From positions 1 to 57,232 of the forward strand of contig NZ_FMUX01000014.1 in NCBI RefSeq assembly GCF_900101345.1: 57,232 bases of DNA, read 5' to 3'. The stretch comes from Desulfoluna spongiiphila (lineage in GTDB: Bacteria > Desulfobacterota > Desulfobacteria > Desulfobacterales > Desulfolunaceae). Position numbers and translations under genes: made by a program. Under the pieces are notes generated by a model. It had not been told where the DNA came from, searched no databases, and worked only from the letters and a program-made list of their open reading frames with translations. Positions 54,366-57,232 of this stretch are shown piece by piece (position 1 is the first letter of the stretch; every line of letters begins with the position of its first letter).

Positions 54366-57232
54366 ATGGGTGTGATTCGATTCAAGTCCAGCATTGGTGT
54401 TCAGCTGACGGTCACTCTTTCCATGGTTCTTCTGCTTTTCGCGATTCTTTTCGCGATGTTCACCACCCGCCATGTCCAGCAATTTGGTGACAGCTTTGCC
54501 GAAGGGGCCGTGCATACCCTGCGTCACCGGGTGGAGCTGAACCTGACGGAGCGCGTCAGGCAGCGAGCCCTTCACTACGATCATTTTTTTAAGAAAGTGT
54601 CGGAAAACTCGGCCTTGCTTGCCGAAAAGGCGCGGGACCTTGTGTTTTCAGGCACCCACCCCGCCACTTTGTGCGATCCGTTCCCGCCCCTTTCCCCTGG
54701 CCCCTCCGGTGCCCTCATGGGCTCCGAGGCGTTGCCGGTCTTCATCATGCGCCTGCCGGGCGGTGATACCCGGGTCCCACTTCCTGCGGATGATCGCCAC
54801 GCCTGCCTTTTTCCCTACCTTGAAATTTTCGGCCATGCCTCCATGCCCACCGCCGCATCCTATGTCATCTATACCAATGGGCTCTCGCAGTACTATCCAA
54901 ATACCGTTTCGCGAGAGGTCTTTTCGGCTTTTTCCATGGACGTCATTAAAGGCCAGCGCTGGTTCGCTGCGGCTACACCGACAGAAAACCCGACCCTTTC
55001 GACGGTCTGGACCCCGGTGTACAAAGACGACGCCATGGGCGGGGTGGTGGCCACGGCCTCATCGCCTGTGGTCTCGAAGGACGGCGTGTTCCAGGGGGTG
55101 GCCGGGATTGACCTTCCCCTGGAAGGTATTTTTGAGAGCCTTCTCCATGAAGACGCCACCTCCAACGATGTGGAAGGAACGTTCTGGTTTTTGGTGGATG
55201 ACAGGGGCATTCCGCTGTTGCTGCCGAAAAAGGCCCTGTCGTTATTGGGGGTGGCAGATCACGAAAAAGGGTCTGACGGGGGGAGCCTGCTTGCCTCCAC
55301 CCTTCCCGGGGTCAGGCGTTATGCCCATGGGGTGCTGAGCCTCAACAAGGGGGTCGGGCGCATGGAGCTGGGCGGGCGCACCTGGATTATATCCCACCAT
55401 GTGCTGCCGAGCATGGGGTGGGTGCTGGGGGCCGCCGTTCCTGACGATGCCCTCTTTGCGGGGCTGGAAGGGACCCGGACGACCTACCGGCAGGCCACCC
55501 GCCGCATGGGGTGGGAGATTGTGATGGCGGCGGTTCTTTTTACCGCCCTTGCCCTGGGGCTGTTTTACTGCGTGCTGCGGGAGCGCCTGGTGCGCCCTCT
55601 CCGGATGCTGGAACGGCAGGCTCGCCGCGTGAGCCGCGGGGACCTTGACGGAAAGACGGTGGCCCTTTCCGGCAGTGACGAAATGGCCCGCCTTGCGCTT
55701 TCCTTCGATCAGATGATTGCCTCGTTGCAGGAAGGACGGGATTTCCAGGATCGAACCACGGACTATCTGGAGGCCATGGTCCGCACGCGGACGCGGGAGG
55801 TGGAGGAGAAGGCCCGGGAGCTGAACACCGCCGTGACGGAGTGGACCACCATTTTTTCCAACAGCATGGTGGGGATCATGCTGCTCAAGGGGGGCCGCAC
55901 CCTCTGGAAGGCCAACGACCGGATGGCGGAAATCCTGGGGTACGATTCACCCGAGGAGATGGAGGGGCTCTCCATGCGGGAGCTCCATGTGAGTGAAGAG
56001 GCCTTCAGGCGATACGGCGCCCACCACTACGATGCCCTGGTCCATGGGGTCAGGACACAGATCGATTACCGGTTGAAACGCCGGGACGGCTCTGTCGTGT
56101 GGTGCAGCCTCTCCGGCAAGGCCGTGGACGCCCATGTGCCCCCGGATCTCAACAAGGGGGTCCTCTGGGTGGTGGACGACATCACGGAACGCAAGGTCTC
56201 GGAGCAGGCGATCCGCGAGAGCGAAGAGCGGTTTCGGGAGATGGCCGAGCTTCTTCCCTGCATAGTCTGTGAAGTGGACCTGGCCCTTCGGGTGACCTAT
56301 GTCAACAGCCTGGGGCTGGAGGCCTTCCAGATCCGGCCGGAGGATTTTCAAACCCCGGGCATTGCCCTTGAGGCGTTTCATCCCGATGACCGGCAGCGGG
56401 TGATGGGGCGGGTGGAGATCACCCTGGCCGGCGGTGAGGTGGATCCCACCGAATACCGGATGATCAATGGCGACGGGGAGGAGATACGGGTGCTGTTTCA
56501 CTCGGCTCCCATTATCAGGAACAGTGCGGTGGTGGGGATCCGGGCGAGCCTTGCCGATGTGACGGAGTACCGCGCCCTTCAGGAGACCTTGCTGAAGCAG
56601 GGGAAACTGGATCTTATCGGCTCGTTTATCGGAGGCATTGCCCATGACTTCAACAATATGCTTGCCGTGTTGCTGGGGCGTGTGGAACTGGCGGGGCTCT
56701 GCCTGGACGAGGGGGCGCCTGCCCGAAAGCACCTGGCGACCATGGAAGAAACCCTGCAGCGGGCCCGGGACCTGGTGGCCCGGTTGATTGCTCTGTCGAC
56801 CCGGGGGGAAGAGGTGGAGCCTACGGTTCCCATTCAGGACGTGCTCCGTCGGTGTGTGAAAGATGCCGGGGGGGCGGCATCCGGAGTGTACCTTGAACTG
56901 TCCCCCGACATGCCTCGGGTGACCGTGGACGGTCCCCAGATGGGCCAGGCCATTGATGCCGTGGTGAAAAACGCCCTGGAAGCCTGCGACGGGAAAGGGG
57001 AGGTGCGGATCCGCTGCACCTGCCTGGAGAAGGGACACAAAAGGGCATCAGCCCTTGGCGGAGCGTCTTGCCTTGAAGTGGCGGTGCGGGACAGGGGGCG
57101 GGGCATCGCCGAGGAGCACCTGCCCCATATTTTTGACCCGTATTACACCACCAAGGAGAGAAGCTCCCGCAAAGGCATGGGCTTCGGCCTTGCCGTAACC
57201 CACGCCGTGGTGACCCGCCACGGGGGAACCCT
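54366..57232 (+). CDS. Cache-HAMP-PAS sensor histidine kinase, 3' end outside window
   Basis: At least 955 codons, open to the window end, no stop. First membrane helix about 9-35 (LTVTLSMVLLLFAILFAMFTT), a large periplasmic sensor about 36-375 with Cache-like features (WFAAATPTENPTLSTVWTPVYKDD; GVAGIDLPLEGIFE), a second helix about 383-403, HAMP (LVRPLRMLERQARRVSRGDLDG), PAS domains about 495-620 and 625-735, then HisKA with GSFIGGIAHDFNN (phosphorylated His760) and a HATPase domain (VVKNALEACDGKGEVRI; DRGRGIAEEHLPHIFDPYYTTK; GMGFGLAVTHAVV). The kinase is complete up to the G2 box, so a response-regulator tail may follow. Weak ribosome binding site. Partner unknown. Confidence 0.93.
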   Translation, partial: MGVIRFKSSIGVQLTVTLSMVLLLFAILFAMFTTRHVQQFGDSFAEGAVHTLRHRVELNLTERVRQRALHYDHFFKKVSENSALLAEKARDLVFSGTHPATLCDPFPPLSPGPSGALMGSEALPVFIMRLPGGDTRVPLPADDRHACLFPYLEIFGHASMPTAASYVIYTNGLSQYYPNTVSREVFSAFSMDVIKGQRWFAAATPTENPTLSTVWTPVYKDDAMGGVVATASSPVVSKDGVFQGVAGIDLPLEGIFESLLHEDATSNDVEGTFWFLVDDRGIPLLLPKKALSLLGVADHEKGSDGGSLLASTLPGVRRYAHGVLSLNKGVGRMELGGRTWIISHHVLPSMGWVLGAAVPDDALFAGLEGTRTTYRQATRRMGWEIVMAAVLFTALALGLFYCVLRERLVRPLRMLERQARRVSRGDLDGKTVALSGSDEMARLALSFDQMIASLQEGRDFQDRTTDYLEAMVRTRTREVEEKARELNTAVTEWTTIFSNSMVGIMLLKGGRTLWKANDRMAEILGYDSPEEMEGLSMRELHVSEEAFRRYGAHHYDALVHGVRTQIDYRLKRRDGSVVWCSLSGKAVDAHVPPDLNKGVLWVVDDITERKVSEQAIRESEERFREMAELLPCIVCEVDLALRVTYVNSLGLEAFQIRPEDFQTPGIALEAFHPDDRQRVMGRVEITLAGGEVDPTEYRMINGDGEEIRVLFHSAPIIRNSAVVGIRASLADVTEYRALQETLLKQGKLDLIGSFIGGIAHDFNNMLAVLLGRVELAGLCLDEGAPARKHLATMEETLQRARDLVARLIALSTRGEEVEPTVPIQDVLRRCVKDAGGAASGVYLELSPDMPRVTVDGPQMGQAIDAVVKNALEACDGKGEVRIRCTCLEKGHKRASALGGASCLEVAVRDRGRGIAEEHLPHIFDPYYTTKERSSRKGMGFGLAVTHAVVTRHGGT

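Overview
The window is one high-GC bacterial chromosome segment, densely coding, with no rRNA or tRNA genes recognised. The gene set suggests an anaerobic Desulfobacteria-type deltaproteobacterium (Desulfobacteraceae/Desulfoluna-like). Grounds: a DUF3683 FAD/Fe-S/CCG oxidoreductase, sigma-54 regulators, a butyryl-CoA:acetate CoA-transferase beside an acyl-CoA dehydrogenase, an orphan PfaD-type enoyl reductase, and a probable ArsC-like selenoprotein read through an in-frame TGA. This placement is inference from gene content, not a database result.

Layout. 1-648: end of a gene, a MITE-like element, an intergenic repeat and a terminator. 694-10704 (minus strand): DUF3683 oxidoreductase coupled to prfC, a small hypothetical, an NtrC-type response regulator and ettA. 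11403-17543 (minus): zinc-ribbon protein, SPFH-GYF protein, DUF2914 protein, ArsC-like selenoprotein, YchJ-family protein and a Ski2-like helicase. 17840-21081 (plus): a caspase-fold lipoprotein and an LPP20/DUF4384 lipoprotein. 22060-28615: leuB, trmO, a partly duplicated MerR-methyltransferase gene, an Eis-like acetyltransferase and a BASS transporter. 29654-35888: PfaD, a GlxA-type regulator with a divergent cupin, a MalY/PatB aminotransferase and an M20 peptidase. 36377-43584 (plus): a GAF/PAS sigma-54 activator followed by a sigma-54 promoter with two palindromic upstream sites, then CoA-transferase, acyl-CoA dehydrogenase and a DUF6125-like protein; this reads as a regulated short-chain fatty-acid (butyrate) oxidation locus. 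43989-57232: antiporters, HD-domain proteins, trpB, a 2-hydroxyacid dehydrogenase, an enoyl-CoA hydratase, a DUF523/DUF1722 protein and a Cache-HAMP-PAS histidine kinase cut by the window end.

The most unusual content lies between the genes. One repeat family of about 80-180 bp occurs about 18 times, nearly always within about 50 bp of a stop codon. It has GCCTCCGGCGGC ends, and its central hairpin has stems that differ from copy to copy but still pair, around a constant loop (CGTTCCTC, or GAGGAACG on the other strand). A second family, three full copies of 244-245 bp, is MITE-like: 17-bp inverted ends, a 94-bp internal palindrome and apparent 3-4 bp target duplications. In two of the three copies the duplication includes the stop codon of the adjacent gene.
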